A stretch of 64,000 nt of DNA from the NCBI RefSeq assembly GCF_037948395.1, contig NZ_CP149940.1, forward strand, positions 2,170,001 to 2,234,000, given 5' to 3'. Below are positions 42,914 through 53,034 of the stretch, piece after piece; within the stretch, counting starts at the first letter, position 1; each line of letters opens with the position of its first letter. The DNA comes from Serratia nevei. GTDB taxonomy: Bacteria > Pseudomonadota > Gammaproteobacteria > Enterobacterales > Enterobacteriaceae. The notes under the pieces are model-generated. The model had not been told where the DNA came from and ran no database searches. It saw only the letters and a list, made by a program, of their open reading frames with translations. The position numbers and the translations under genes are program-made.

Positions 42914-45400
42914 TTATTGGCAGACGAGGGGACCGACGCGCTGTAGCCCCTGCGGATTGGCCAGGCTGAAGCTGACCTGGCACGGCGCGCCACCGTCGGC
43001 CGGGATCACGCTCAGCCGGTTGTGCTGCTGCACCGGGTCGATATAGGTCATGCCATCCCACCCGACGTAGCTTTGTTGATTGCTGCCGATCACCGCCACC
43101 TGGCTGCCGTTGGCCAGCGGTTTGCCTTGCGTATCGACCAGCTCCACGTCGGCGGCGGAAAGGCGCTGGACGGGGAATTCGACCAGGTAGCCACTGTGAT
43201 CGCGAATGGCGACGGTTTTTTCTACCGATGGCAAATTGACGTCCGCCGGCAGATTGAGCGGATCAATCTGGAATTTGGCGTGGTAATACGAAGTGACGGT
43301 GGGCACCAACAGGTAGCCTTTGTCGTTGGTGACGCCGATGCGCTGGTTCTCGTAGCTGACCGGAATACCGGCGTAGCCGTTGGTCGAAACCAGGGCAAAG
43401 GCGTCGTTGATGGTGTTGGTGGCGTATACGCCGCCGTTCATCGCCACCAGCGAACCGCTGACTTCGCCCCAGCGGGTGTAATCGTTACGGTTGCCGTACA
43501 GCCCGGCGCGGGTTTCCAACAGCGAGGTGCGCCAGGTCAGGTCTGCCTGGCGGTAATCGCTGTCGCTGCCTTGACCGCCGGCGTAGGCCAGGTTCCAGCC
43601 GAAACCGCCATCGGTCGGCGCGGCGCGGCTGTACGCGACGCGTTCGCTCCAGCGGTTGCCGGCGTCGCGGGCGGTACTGACGTTAGCGGTGCCCCAGGCA
43701 TCGAACGGAATGCTGATCTGCAGCTGCGAGCTGTAGCCGTCGCCGCCGATCTCGCGATTCGCCGAGGCGTACAGGCTGATATTGCGCCACAGCGTCAGGC
43801 TGTACGACAGGTTGACCAGGCGGGTGCGTTGGCCGATGGCGTCGCGCACGTCGAAATAACCGGCGCCCAGGCTGCCGAAGCGGCTCAGGCCGATGCTGCC
43901 GGTCAGTTGATCGGTGCGGCGGCTCAGGCGGTAGCTGCTCTTGTAGGTGGAGAGGTCGCCGAAGTCCGCGCTGCGCAGTACCCGTTGGGCATTGAGGCTG
44001 AAATATTGGTTGCTGTAGGTATAGCTCAGGCTGGTCTGATCGCCGTGGCGGCCGGTGTACTGATAAACCGGCCCGGCATCCGGTTGCTGTACCGGTTGGC
44101 CGGTGATCGGATCGTAATAAAGGGGCGTGACCGGCGGGGCGTTGAAGGCATCGCTGCCCGCCTGGCTGTAACTGTAGGAGGCGTTGAGGACCCCTAACTG
44201 CCCCAGGCGCACGCCCGCGCCGGCGCCGGTGACCGCCAGCTCAGCCGCGCCTTCCGCCCGCCCTTCGAGCGTCAACCAATCAGTGACGCCGTAACGCCCA
44301 CTGCCGCTGGCCACCCATTGGCCGTAGTCTGCGGAGCGATAGCCGTAATTTTGACGCAGCGCCCCTGCCGACAGGCTGAAATCGCTTAGCCCGGCCTGCA
44401 GCAGCGAGCTGGCGACATAGAACGGCACCGTGGTGCTGATCTGGCGGCCGAGCGCGTCGGTGGTGACCACCGTCGCCTGGCCGGCGCCGTTGATGTAAGG
44501 CACGGTATTCAGGGTGAACGGGCCGGGGTTCACGCTGACGGAGGTATTCTTGTAGCTGTTGATGTACAGGTCGACGCTGCTCGGCACGGCGGCCTGGCCG
44601 GAGAACTGCGGCAGCGGATAGGTAATCAGATCCGGCCGCGTGGCGAAGTTGCGCGCCACCTGCAGGCCGCCGATGCGCACCGAACTGGTCCAGGGCAGCG
44701 AGCCGGTCGTGAGATCGCCGGCGGTATAGCTGAGCATGGTGTCGTCGTCGCTGTAGCGCCAGCTGCTGTCGTAGCGGATATAGCGATTGTTCTGCTGTGC
44801 GGCGGTCTCGCCGTTGAAGCTGCTGCGGAAAATGCCGGTGTTGGCGATAACGCCGAAGCCGTCGAACAGCCGCTGTTCGCTCCAGGCGGAAAAATAACCC
44901 GGATTGCCGCGCCCGCCGCTCTGGCTGACGTAGGCGTCGTAATTCAGCAAGAAACCCAGGCTGCTTTGCGCCGGCAGCCGCTGTTCTGGGTTGGCGTCGC
45001 CGAGGGTTTGCTTGGGCAACCAGTCGTTGGGCACCGAGATCAACAGCTGCTGCGTTTCGCCGCTGTAGGTGACGTCGACCTTATCCAATTGATCGACGGC
45101 GATCTCTTTCGCTTGCTTGTCCGCCACCGGCAGGCCGGCGTCGCTCAGTTGCTGCGGCGTCAAATAGTAGTGGCCGCCGCGGTAGGTGACCGGCACCACT
45201 TTGCCGGTCTGGCGGCCGTTCACCACCGGCTCCAGATACAGCGTGGTGTCCGGCATGCTGATGGCGCTGGGCGGCGGCGGAAGGTCGTCGGCGGCGGCGT
45301 GCGGCGGCCACAGCTCCACCGCCATACAAAGTACGGCCAGGGCCAGCGGCTTGAGCTGCATGCCGCGCGTGGCCGGCGACGAGATCCGCTTCACCTGCAC
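42914..45400 (-). CDS. csuD: archaic chaperone-usher pilus outer-membrane usher
   Basis: The 828-residue usher has a signal peptide (LALAVLCMAVELWPPHAAA), an N-terminal periplasmic domain with TLYLEPVVNGRQTGKVVPV, a long beta-barrel region, and a plug. The C-terminal part includes DLSYSL-like repeats and YAGIPVSYENQRIGVTNDKG, ending VGPLVCQ. It is a PapC-type outer-membrane pore that receives chaperone-subunit complexes. It lies 7 bp after csuC. Confidence 0.92.
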   Translation of the reverse strand: MQVKRISSPATRGMQLKPLALAVLCMAVELWPPHAAADDLPPPPSAISMPDTTLYLEPVVNGRQTGKVVPVTYRGGHYYLTPQQLSDAGLPVADKQAKEIAVDQLDKVDVTYSGETQQLLISVPNDWLPKQTLGDANPEQRLPAQSSLGFLLNYDAYVSQSGGRGNPGYFSAWSEQRLFDGFGVIANTGIFRSSFNGETAAQQNNRYIRYDSSWRYSDDDTMLSYTAGDLTTGSLPWTSSVRIGGLQVARNFATRPDLITYPLPQFSGQAAVPSSVDLYINSYKNTSVSVNPGPFTLNTVPYINGAGQATVVTTDALGRQISTTVPFYVASSLLQAGLSDFSLSAGALRQNYGYRSADYGQWVASGSGRYGVTDWLTLEGRAEGAAELAVTGAGAGVRLGQLGVLNASYSYSQAGSDAFNAPPVTPLYYDPITGQPVQQPDAGPVYQYTGRHGDQTSLSYTYSNQYFSLNAQRVLRSADFGDLSTYKSSYRLSRRTDQLTGSIGLSRFGSLGAGYFDVRDAIGQRTRLVNLSYSLTLWRNISLYASANREIGGDGYSSQLQISIPFDAWGTANVSTARDAGNRWSERVAYSRAAPTDGGFGWNLAYAGGQGSDSDYRQADLTWRTSLLETRAGLYGNRNDYTRWGEVSGSLVAMNGGVYATNTINDAFALVSTNGYAGIPVSYENQRIGVTNDKGYLLVPTVTSYYHAKFQIDPLNLPADVNLPSVEKTVAIRDHSGYLVEFPVQRLSAADVELVDTQGKPLANGSQVAVIGSNQQSYVGWDGMTYIDPVQQHNRLSVIPADGGAPCQVSFSLANPQGLQRVGPLVCQ

Positions 45401-45407
45401 CTCAGGC

Positions 45408-46175
45408 TCAGTAAGACGGAATGGTTACGGGTTGCTTATTGTCATTGACCATCGCCTGCAGCTTGCCGGCGGCGAAACTGCCCGAAGGCGGCAGGGCAAA
45501 GCGCATTTGCGAACCCGGCAGCACATAGCCCAGCAGCCCGTTGTTGAGCGGCTTGCCCTGGATGCTGACCTGCGACAGGCGGGCGTGCACGATGCCGTCG
45601 TTGCGCACGTCGAGCCAGCGCTGGCTGTTTTGCTGCAGCAGCCGGTAGCTGAGCTTCGGCTGGTTGGCGGTGGCATAGTCGCGCGGGTGTTCGAAGTCTT
45701 GCTTGGTCCAGACGCCTTTACCGCTGACGAACAGCGGCACCGAATAACGCATCTGGAATTTCAGCCCCATCTGCGCACCCTTGTCGGGCGCCGCGCCGTC
45801 TTTATCCTTGATGGGCACTTCGTCAACCAGTATCCGGTAAGCCCGTTCTTGCCCGGCGGCGACCGGGGTCTGCTTGATCAGGCGAATCAGCTGGCGTTTG
45901 CCGGGGAGAATGGTGGCGACCGGCGGGCTGGCGACCACTTCGCTCTGGTTGCGGTAGTCGTCCTTACCGCCGGTTTGTTGCCAGCCGAGCACGCGGATTT
46001 GCATATAGACCGGTTTGCTGTCGCGGTTTTCCAGCCACAGGGCCGTCGCCTGCTGGTTGTCTTCAATCGCCGGATCGATAGGCCAAATCAGAATGGAGGC
46101 GGCGGCGAAGGCCTGCGGTTGACCGGCTAACAGCAATCCTGCCAGCAGGGGCAGGCGGAGCAGAGTACTACGCAT
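45408..46175 (-). CDS. csuC: periplasmic pilus assembly chaperone
   Basis: The 255-residue protein has a signal peptide and the two-domain immunoglobulin chaperone pattern: ILIWPIDPAIEDNQQATALW, IRLIKQTPVAAGQERAYRIL and SQVSIQGKPLNNGLLGYVLP. Archaic-type chaperones have the longer hairpin seen here. It donates a strand to each subunit in the periplasm and delivers it to the usher. It lies between the subunit genes and the usher, as in csu. Confidence 0.92.
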   Translation of the reverse strand: MRSTLLRLPLLAGLLLAGQPQAFAAASILIWPIDPAIEDNQQATALWLENRDSKPVYMQIRVLGWQQTGGKDDYRNQSEVVASPPVATILPGKRQLIRLIKQTPVAAGQERAYRILVDEVPIKDKDGAAPDKGAQMGLKFQMRYSVPLFVSGKGVWTKQDFEHPRDYATANQPKLSYRLLQQNSQRWLDVRNDGIVHARLSQVSIQGKPLNNGLLGYVLPGSQMRFALPPSGSFAAGKLQAMVNDNKQPVTIPSY

Positions 46176-46196
46176 AATGTGATCCTTTTTAAAAGC

Positions 46197-46736
46197 TCAA
46201 TAACTCACCGTCACTAAGACCGTATCGTTGTAGGTGCCGCTGGTGGGCAAGGTGCTGCTCGCCATTAAACTGGCGTAGATTTTTATTTCTTGCGTGCTGC
46301 CGGTGGAGGAGACGGTTTGGACGGCGCCGCCGTTGCCGCCGTCGCCCCACAAAACGGCGTAGTTGGCATCCTGGTAGAGCTGGTAAACCAGCGTTTCCGA
46401 GGTCACCGAGTTCAACAGTTTTCGCCCGCCGGCGATGGAGCCGGTGACGTTATTGCCGACGTTCAACCCCAGGGTGACGCTGAGCCCGGGATTGCAGCGG
46501 ATCAAAATGGAGCCGGCGCCGGCGCTAGAGACGATTTTTATCGGGCTGCTCAAGGACGCAACCTGGCCGAAGCTCATGCTGCCGAACGAGGTAACGTTGG
46601 TGACGCCGCTGCCGAGTACGCAGCCTTTGATGATCGAAGCGTTGACCGTGAAGCCCTGGCTGACGGTATCGGCACGGGCCGTCGGGGCGCCGATCAGCGC
46701 CGCCAGCAGCAGGGTGCGCAGCGTTCCGTTAATCAC
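46197..46736 (-). CDS. csuB: Csu-type minor pilin (spore coat U domain), 179 aa
   Basis: The GTG at 46736 overlaps the upstream stop (GTGA), so I take it over the TTG one codon before. The protein has a signal peptide (RTLLLAALIGAPTARA) and the fold FGSMSFGQVASLSSPIKIVS with the C-terminal TYNDTVLVTVSY shared by spore coat U subunits. Position, between the pilins and the chaperone, corresponds to CsuB of the Acinetobacter operon. Confidence 0.82.
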   Translation of the reverse strand: MINGTLRTLLLAALIGAPTARADTVSQGFTVNASIIKGCVLGSGVTNVTSFGSMSFGQVASLSSPIKIVSSAGAGSILIRCNPGLSVTLGLNVGNNVTGSIAGGRKLLNSVTSETLVYQLYQDANYAVLWGDGGNGGAVQTVSSTGSTQEIKIYASLMASSTLPTSGTYNDTVLVTVSY

Positions 46737-47236
46737 CAATTTATCGTCACCTGCACCGTATCCGTATAGTTGCCCGTCGCCGGCGTCGTTTGTACCGGGA
46801 TCATGCCGTACACCGGCAGCCAGACGCTTTGGCCGGTGGCGGTCTGGGTGACGCCGGTGACGTTATCCCAGACGGTGGCGTAGCTGGCGCTGGTATACAG
46901 GTTGTAGTTCACGCGGGCGCCCGCCGCGCTTTGCAGATAGCGCGCGGCGGTATTGCCGCTCTGCCCGCCGCTGAGCAGCACCGTGTAACTGGTGCCGTTG
47001 TTGCAGTTGATCTGCAGTGCGCCGGCGTTCGCCTGGCCGGTCACCTTTATCGCCGTATTGAGGAAATAGACCGTGCCGAAGTTAAAGGTGCCGAATGTGG
47101 TGTTGCCGCCGCTGGTGGTGCCGGCGACGCAGGACTTGACCAGGGTGGCGCTGACGCCCACCGTCGCGGTGCTGACGTCGGCGCGGCAAACGCCCGCCAA
47201 CGACAGCAGCATGCAGGTGACGGCCAGGCGCGTCAT
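46733..47236 (-). CDS. csuA: Csu-type minor pilin (spore coat U domain), 167 aa
   Basis: I start at the ATG 47236 (MTRLAVTCMLLSLAGVCRA), 2 bp after the previous stop; the frame upstream lies inside the major pilin. The mature part shows the spore coat U pattern FGTFNFGTVYFLNTAIKVTG and ends TGNYTDTVQVTINW. It corresponds in order to CsuA. It is coupled to the next gene by a 4-bp overlap. Confidence 0.82.
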   Translation of the reverse strand: MTRLAVTCMLLSLAGVCRADVSTATVGVSATLVKSCVAGTTSGGNTTFGTFNFGTVYFLNTAIKVTGQANAGALQINCNNGTSYTVLLSGGQSGNTAARYLQSAAGARVNYNLYTSASYATVWDNVTGVTQTATGQSVWLPVYGMIPVQTTPATGNYTDTVQVTINW

Positions 47237-47238
47237 GT

Positions 47239-47775
47239 TTACCAGGTGACGGTCATGGTGACGGTATCGCTGTACGCACCGGCCGCCGGGGTGGTGCCTG
47301 CCGCAGGTACCAGGCCGTAGACGATCAGCGGCACCGCCGAACCGGTGCCGGTGCCGGTCAGCACGCCGGTGGTGCTGTTCCACGGCACGGCGTGGGCGCT
47401 GTCCTGGTAGAGGTTATAGCTGATATAGGCCGGTACGCTGCTGGCCATGCGCCGCTGGCTGCCGGTCGCGTTGAGGCCGTTGTCCAGTGCCACGGTGTAG
47501 TTGGTGCCGGTGGTGCAGTTCAGCCCCAGCGTGCCGGTGCCGCCGCTGCCGGTGGCGCTGGCGGTGATGACGTTAGCCAGTGAGGAGTAGGTGCCGAAGC
47601 TGATGGAGCCGAAGCTGTTGGTGGTGCCGGAGCTGGTGCCGCCGGTGACCACGCAGCCGGCGCCGATGGTCAGGGTGACGCCCAGCGTGCCCTGAATGGT
47701 GCCCGCCGCGTAGGAGGTGCCAGAGGCGCACAGCAGAAGCGCTGCCGAGGTTAATGCCGCCAGAGTCTTTTTCAT
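47239..47775 (-). CDS. Csu-type major pilin, copy 2, 178 aa
   Basis: This is a spore coat U subunit with signal peptide (MKKTLAALTSAALLLCASGT) and mature text AAGTIQGTLGVTLTIGAGCV, FGSISFGTYSSLANVITASA and the end YSDTVTMTVTW. It is nearly identical to the 179-residue pilin at 48050-48589, with differences mostly in the signal peptide and a few positions. It matches CsuA/B, the shaft subunit. Its own upstream region resembles that of copy 1. Confidence 0.88.
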   Translation of the reverse strand: MKKTLAALTSAALLLCASGTSYAAGTIQGTLGVTLTIGAGCVVTGGTSSGTTNSFGSISFGTYSSLANVITASATGSGGTGTLGLNCTTGTNYTVALDNGLNATGSQRRMASSVPAYISYNLYQDSAHAVPWNSTTGVLTGTGTGSAVPLIVYGLVPAAGTTPAAGAYSDTVTMTVTW

Positions 47776-48049
47776 CGTGGTTCCTTGCCGTAGTAGAGAA
47801 GCCTGCCAAAAAGCCCGAAAAATGAGTCAAATGCATTAATCTATTTACAGATTAATTAATAGAATAAGAACGTGAGAATGTCGCGCTAAAAGATTAAAAA
47901 CTTTATTTATTTTTAACCGCGGTCGCAGGTTTGCTGCGGCGGCCGTGTCACCGGGCATGAACATGAAGGGGATATTGATAAGGTGAGTGGGAATATTATT
48001 ACTTAATGAATAACGGAGCGCACTGACGGCGCTCCGTTGACGATGAAAC

Positions 48050-48589
48050 TCACCAGGTGACGGTCATGGTGACGGTATCGCTGTAGACGCCCGCCGCCGG
48101 AGTCGTTCCCGCGGCAGGCACCAGGCCGTAAACGATCAGCGGCACCGCCGATCCGGTACCGGTGCCGGTCAGCGTGCCGGTGGTGCTGTTCCACGGCAGG
48201 GCGTGGGCGCTGTCCTGATAAAGGTTGTAGCTGATGTAGGCCGGCACGCTGCTGGCCATGCGCCGTTGGCTGCCGGAGGCGTTGAGGCCGTTGTCCAGCG
48301 CTACGGTATAGTTGGTGCCGGTGGTGCAGTTCAGCCCCAGCGTGCCGGTGCCGCCGCTGCCGGTGGCGCTGGCGGTGATGACGTTGGCCAGCGAGGAGTA
48401 AGTCCCGAAGCTGATCGAACCAAAGTCGTTGGTGGTGCCGGAACTGTTGCCGCCGGTGACCACACAGCCGGCGCCGATGGTGATCGTCACGCCCAGCGTG
48501 CCCTGAATGGTGCCCGCTGCGTTGGCTGTGCCACTGATGCACAGCAGAGGTGCTACCGAGGTCAAAACCATCAGAGTTTTATTCATCAT
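48050..48589 (-). CDS. Csu-type major pilin, copy 1, 179 aa
   Basis: First gene of the pilus group: signal peptide MMNKTLMVLTSVAPLLCISG, then AGTIQGTLGVTITIGAGCVV, TNDFGSISFGTYSSLANVIT and YSDTVTMTVTW. It is the CsuA/B-type shaft subunit. The Acinetobacter operon has one such gene; here there are two in tandem. AAGGAATCATG-like sequence precedes the start. Confidence 0.88.
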   Translation of the reverse strand: MMNKTLMVLTSVAPLLCISGTANAAGTIQGTLGVTITIGAGCVVTGGNSSGTTNDFGSISFGTYSSLANVITASATGSGGTGTLGLNCTTGTNYTVALDNGLNASGSQRRMASSVPAYISYNLYQDSAHALPWNSTTGTLTGTGTGSAVPLIVYGLVPAAGTTPAAGVYSDTVTMTVTW

Positions 48590-48825
48590 GATTCCTTGCC
48601 GTGTCAGAGAAAGCCCGCAAAAACGCCACCCAGAGCTGAGTTGAACGCATTAATTTACTTACATTTAAATTAATAGGATAAGAACGCGAAATTGTCTTGA
48701 TCAAAGGCTAAAAACTTTTTTCTTTTCCGGCGGGGAAATACGGGCGGGGAGGCGGAATAGTGCAAATTGGAAATGATTAGAATAATAATGAATGGCGATA
48801 GGAATATTATTAGCATTATTTTGGC

Positions 48826-48848
48826 GCCGGGGAAGGCGGTTCCCCGGC
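48826..48848 (-). terminator. hairpin downstream of rsmF
   Basis: GCCGGGGAA and TTCCCCGGC flank GGCGG. On the minus strand it is followed by CAAAATAA, so the T-tract is poor; likely but not certain terminator. Confidence 0.45.
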
Positions 48849-48858
48849 ACCGGAGCGA

Positions 48859-50295
48859 TTACAGGTGAAAATCCAGCGCGCCGTCGCGCACCAGCTCGCG
48901 CGGCAGGTTGTTCTTGATGCGGCTGCCGATGCGCTTGGCGATGCCCAGCGGCTGGCCCTGGTAGGTGACGATGCATTCATCGCCGGCCGGCGGCTGCTCC
49001 GGGTAGAGATCGCGGCCGTGATACCACTCTTGCGCCAGCGCGGCGTCCAGCTCGAAATGCGTTTTGCCGCCGGTGCTGGCCAGCGCGATCGCCGCCTCGT
49101 GCTGCCAGCGGAAACCTTTCGGGAAACGTTCCGCCAGCTTGAGGCCGATACGCGAGAAGCGCACTTTACCGAACAGCGGTTCCAGCTCGGCCGGGAACAG
49201 CCAGAGCTCCTTGTCGCGCTCCCACAGCCGGCTGTCATCGCCCCAGGTTAAGCCGGATGCGGCGGCGGCTTGGGCGACCAGCGCCGCCTCTTTGCCGGAC
49301 AGCGGGCTGAACGGGAATTTACCCACCTTGTAGGTCGGCTTCGCCAACGGCGCCACGGCGCGCTGTTTGCGCAGGCGGGCGACGAAAAAGCCTTCGCTGT
49401 CGTAAATCTGCGGGAAGACGTGCAGGAAGCCTTCGGCAGTCAGCGCCTTGTCGGCGCCGGGGAACAGCGCACCCAGCGGCTCGACGCTGACCGCATCGCC
49501 GTAGGTGTCCAGCAGCCAGCGCACCACCTGCTGGTTTTCCTGCGCATTGAGCGTGCAGGTGGAGTAAACCATCACGCCGCCCGGCGCCAGCGCATGAAAC
49601 GCGCTGTCGATCAGTTCGCGTTGGGTGGCGGCGATTTCGGCCACGCTCTGTGGCGACCAGTTGCTCATGGCGTCCGGATCCTTGCGCACCACGCCTTCGC
49701 CGGAGCAGGGGGCATCGAGCAGAATGGCGTCGAAGCTCTCCGGCAGCGCGGCGCCGAACACCCTGCCGTCGAAGTGGGTCAGCGCGGCGTTCTTCACGCC
49801 GCAGCGGCTGATATTGGCGTGCAGCACTTTTACCCGGCTGGCGGAGTATTCGTTGGCGACGATGCCGCCCTGATTGCCCATTAACGCGGCGATTTGGGTG
49901 GTTTTGGAGCCTGGTGCCGCCGCCACGTCCAGCACCCGATTCGGCACTGCGCCGCCCGCGAACAGCGCGCTGACCGGCAGCATTGAACTGGCCTCCTGAA
50001 TGTAGAACAGGCCGCTCAGGTGTTCGGCGGCGCTGCCCAGACGCAGCTCTTCATCGTCGCGCTCGATCCAGAACCCTTCCGCGCACCAGGGGATGGGCTC
50101 CAGTCGCCAGTCGTAATCCTGCACCAGCGCCAGGAAGTCGGCGACGCTGATTTTCAGCGTGTTGACGCGCAGGCTGCGGCGCAGCGGGCGCTGGCAGGCG
50201 GCGATAAAATCGTCCATCGCCAGCTCGGCGGGCATGATGGCGCGGGTGGCGTCAAGGAAAGCGGGGGGCAGAAAAACGGCGGTGGATTTGGCCAC
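48859..50295 (-). CDS. rsmF: 16S rRNA m5C1407 methyltransferase RsmF
   Basis: A GTG start at 50295 ([20 protein letters not shown]) gives 478 residues, the length of E. coli RsmF (479); the longer frame to 50370 adds unrelated sequence. Motifs: [17 protein letters not shown] (SAM), [17 protein letters not shown] (motif IV Cys) and [12 protein letters not shown] (motif VI catalytic Cys). A C-terminal PUA-like region ends [20 protein letters not shown]. It methylates C1407 of 16S rRNA in the 30S subunit. It lies after letAB but behind their terminator. Confidence 0.95.
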   Translation of the reverse strand: MAKSTAVFLPPAFLDATRAIMPAELAMDDFIAACQRPLRRSLRVNTLKISVADFLALVQDYDWRLEPIPWCAEGFWIERDDEELRLGSAAEHLSGLFYIQEASSMLPVSALFAGGAVPNRVLDVAAAPGSKTTQIAALMGNQGGIVANEYSASRVKVLHANISRCGVKNAALTHFDGRVFGAALPESFDAILLDAPCSGEGVVRKDPDAMSNWSPQSVAEIAATQRELIDSAFHALAPGGVMVYSTCTLNAQENQQVVRWLLDTYGDAVSVEPLGALFPGADKALTAEGFLHVFPQIYDSEGFFVARLRKQRAVAPLAKPTYKVGKFPFSPLSGKEAALVAQAAAASGLTWGDDSRLWERDKELWLFPAELEPLFGKVRFSRIGLKLAERFPKGFRWQHEAAIALASTGGKTHFELDAALAQEWYHGRDLYPEQPPAGDECIVTYQGQPLGIAKRIGSRIKNNLPRELVRDGALDFHL

Positions 50296-50350
50296 GGGGC
50301 GAACTCTCAGGGTGCAATAAAGACAAGGGCGAGAGTTTATCACAAAGCGG

Positions 50351-50382
50351 AAAAAAACAGGGCCCGACAATGCCGGGCCCTG
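50351..50382 (-). terminator. terminator after letB
   Basis: CAGGGCCCG and CGGGCCCTG flank a 7-nt loop; on the minus strand seven T residues follow. Confidence 0.88.
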
Positions 50383-50397
50383 AGGGAAATGCGAAAT

Positions 50398-53034
50398 TTA
50401 ATCGCGCGGAATGGCGGTGCCCCAGGTTTTCCAGTCCTTCGGCTCTTCCGGATTCAGCAGGAAGTGTTTGTTCGGCGTCGCTTTCGGCGCCAGCGGAATG
50501 GTCGGCGGCGTGGCGAAGGCGATACCGCCGCGGATGAACTGCTGGAAGGTGCCGCTCTTGATCACGCCGCCGGTCAGGCCGAACTGCAGGTTGTACCCCG
50601 AAGCCAGCCAGAACACGCTGTTGTTGCGCACCAGATGCTGATACTTCTTGCTGATGCGCAGCGCGACATGCACCCGGTCTGACATGGCGCCAAGGTAGAA
50701 GCCGGTGATGGTGCCGACCTCCACGCCGCGGAACAACACCGGCGTGCCGATCTGCAGCGAGCCGGTTTCGGCGGCGTCGAGCACCACGCTCAGGCCGTCG
50801 AGATAGCGCGAGTCGGTGATGCTGGCCTGCTGCAGTTCGAAGGTGCGCAGCTCGCGGCCTCGCCCCGGCTCCACGTTGATATAAGGCTGGAGCAGGGTAT
50901 CGAGGTTGCTGACGCCGGCGGCGGAGATCTCCGGCGAGACGATCGAGAAGCGGCTGCCCAGACGCGCGAAGGTCTGCACGTATTCCGGATACAGCACCGC
51001 TTTGGCCAACACTTCGTTGCGCTCCGGCGCCAGCTGCAGCGACTCCACCTGGCCGACGTCGATGCCGAGGTAGCGCAGCGGCATGCCCGCCGACAGCTTG
51101 CTGGCGTCGTAGGTTTTCAACGTGATTTGGCTGCCCACCGCGCGAGCGGCGGTTTCGCTGGCGTACAGCACGCGGTTGGCGCCCTTGTTGAGCGTCACGC
51201 CCTGCAGGTTGTCGAAGCTGATGGCGCCTTTCAGCGCGCGGTTAAGCGGCGAAGCCTGCACCGTCAGCCCGCTGCCGTTGAGCTGCACCTTGGCGCCGCC
51301 TTCGGCCCAGAAGATGCTTTCACGGGTCAGCAGCTTGCGGTATTCCGGGCTGATGTAGACGTCCACCTCAAACTCGTTGGCCTTTGGCCGCACGTTGACG
51401 ATTTCGCCCACCTGGAATTTGCGATACAGCACTACCGAACCGGCCTGCACGTCCGGCAGGCTGGTGGCGCTGAGGGTCAGGGTGGTGGCCGGGGCGTTGC
51501 CGACGATGCCTTCCTCGGCTTTCTCACTGTTGGCGTACAGCGGGTATTGGCCGCCCGGTTCCCCCTTGCTGCCGGGAATAATGCGCACGCCGCCGTCTAC
51601 CCACTCCTGGGCGCTGGCGCCGAGCACTTCCATGCCGTCGATGCCCAGCTTGACGTCGAGGCGGCTGTTGACCACGAATTTGCTGTCTTTGTGCAGCAGG
51701 CCGCGATATTGGGCGTCGATGGCGGCGGTGAACACCACGCCGCTGGCGGTCAGGGTGCGGCTCAGGATCTGGCCGACTTTCACGCCGTGCACCACCAACG
51801 GTTGCCCCACGTCGATGCCGTAGCTTTGCGGCGCATTCAGCGTGACGGTCAGCACGCCAGGCTGTTGCAACAGCGTCTCGCTGCTGTCCAGCACGTTGAA
51901 GCGCTGCTGCGGCTCGCCTTCACCCGGCACCAACTCCAGCGTGGTGCCGGTCAGCAGTTGGCTGAGCTTGGCGTCGTTGAGGCTGATGCGCGGGCTGCGC
52001 ATCACGATGCGGGTGCCGCTGCGCATCAGATCGACCACCGAAGGATCGATGGTCAGTTCACCGACCACTTTGCTGTCCTGCTGCAACGTCAGCTTGGTCA
52101 GGGTGCCGACCTGCAGCCCTTGGTACATCAGCGGCGTGCGGTTTTCACTCAGGTTGTTGCCGCTCGGCAGATCCAGCAGGATATTGACGCCGCGCTGGCT
52201 GTGGGCCAGATCGGGATACAGGGCATAGCTCTGGTCACCCTTGGCCTGCTGGCCATCGGCCGGCGAATCGAAGGCGATGGCGCCGTTGACCAGCGCCGCC
52301 AGGCTCTCCATCTGTACCGTCGCGCCGGACAGGCTGAAATCGCCCTTGAAGCCGGAGACGTTCCAGAAGCGGCTGTTGTTTTTCACCAGATGGGCGAAGC
52401 GGCGGTCGATCAGTACGTCGATGGTCACGCCCTTATTGCCTTCGCTGATGGTGTAGTCGTACACCTTGCCGACCGGGATTTTACGGTAGTAGACCAGCGA
52501 GCCGCTGTTGAGCGAGCCCAGATCGTCGGCGTGCAGATGGATCATCAGCTCGCCGGTGTTCAGGCGGTATTTCGGCTGGGTATCGAGCGCGGCGAAGTGG
52601 GTTTGCGCCTTGCCGCTGCCGGGCATCATGCCGATATAGTTGCCGCCGACCAGCGCATCGAGCCCGGAGACCCCGGCCAGCGAAGCCTTGGGGGTCACCA
52701 GCCAAAACTGGGTGCCTTCGCGCAGCGAGTCTTCCAGATCGCTTTTGATGCTGGCTTCCACCACGATGCTGCGCAGATCTTTGCTCAGGCTGATCTTCTG
52801 CACCGTGCCGACGTCAACGCCCTGGTAGCGCACCGGCGTGCGGCCGGCGACGATGCCCGCCGCCGATTGGAAGTCGATGGTGACGGTGGTGCCGCGTTCC
52901 TGGAAATTGTTATAGACCAGCCACCCGGCGATCAGCAGGGCGATGAACGGCAGTAACCAGAACGGTGAAATGCGGCGTTTGTTCTTGACCCGCGCTTCAG
53001 TCGGTGTAGTCGGCGTTTCCTGTTGCATGTGCAT
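50398..53034 (-). CDS. letB: lipophilic envelope-spanning tunnel protein LetB (YebT)
   Basis: The 878-residue protein matches E. coli LetB (877 aa). After one N-terminal membrane helix ([20 protein letters not shown]) come seven repeated MCE domains, each starting like [37 protein letters not shown] or [19 protein letters not shown]. Hexamers of LetB form a tube across the periplasm for lipid transport between the membranes. The start overlaps letA by 38 bp. Confidence 0.95.
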   Translation of the reverse strand: MHMQQETPTTPTEARVKNKRRISPFWLLPFIALLIAGWLVYNNFQERGTTVTIDFQSAAGIVAGRTPVRYQGVDVGTVQKISLSKDLRSIVVEASIKSDLEDSLREGTQFWLVTPKASLAGVSGLDALVGGNYIGMMPGSGKAQTHFAALDTQPKYRLNTGELMIHLHADDLGSLNSGSLVYYRKIPVGKVYDYTISEGNKGVTIDVLIDRRFAHLVKNNSRFWNVSGFKGDFSLSGATVQMESLAALVNGAIAFDSPADGQQAKGDQSYALYPDLAHSQRGVNILLDLPSGNNLSENRTPLMYQGLQVGTLTKLTLQQDSKVVGELTIDPSVVDLMRSGTRIVMRSPRISLNDAKLSQLLTGTTLELVPGEGEPQQRFNVLDSSETLLQQPGVLTVTLNAPQSYGIDVGQPLVVHGVKVGQILSRTLTASGVVFTAAIDAQYRGLLHKDSKFVVNSRLDVKLGIDGMEVLGASAQEWVDGGVRIIPGSKGEPGGQYPLYANSEKAEEGIVGNAPATTLTLSATSLPDVQAGSVVLYRKFQVGEIVNVRPKANEFEVDVYISPEYRKLLTRESIFWAEGGAKVQLNGSGLTVQASPLNRALKGAISFDNLQGVTLNKGANRVLYASETAARAVGSQITLKTYDASKLSAGMPLRYLGIDVGQVESLQLAPERNEVLAKAVLYPEYVQTFARLGSRFSIVSPEISAAGVSNLDTLLQPYINVEPGRGRELRTFELQQASITDSRYLDGLSVVLDAAETGSLQIGTPVLFRGVEVGTITGFYLGAMSDRVHVALRISKKYQHLVRNNSVFWLASGYNLQFGLTGGVIKSGTFQQFIRGGIAFATPPTIPLAPKATPNKHFLLNPEEPKDWKTWGTAIPRD

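Larger units (their letters stand above)
47239..48730 (-). repeat. tandem duplication of the major pilin gene with its upstream region
   Basis: The unit 48050 to about 48720 recurs at 47239 to about 47910, offset 811-814 bp. The similarity covers the coding part (very high) and also the AT-rich upstream segment (TTCCTTGCCG, CATTAAT, ATAAGAACG, TAAAAACTTT shared in order). So the duplication carried the promoter. The gaps 47776-48049 and 48590-48858 hold no other gene. Confidence 0.85.
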
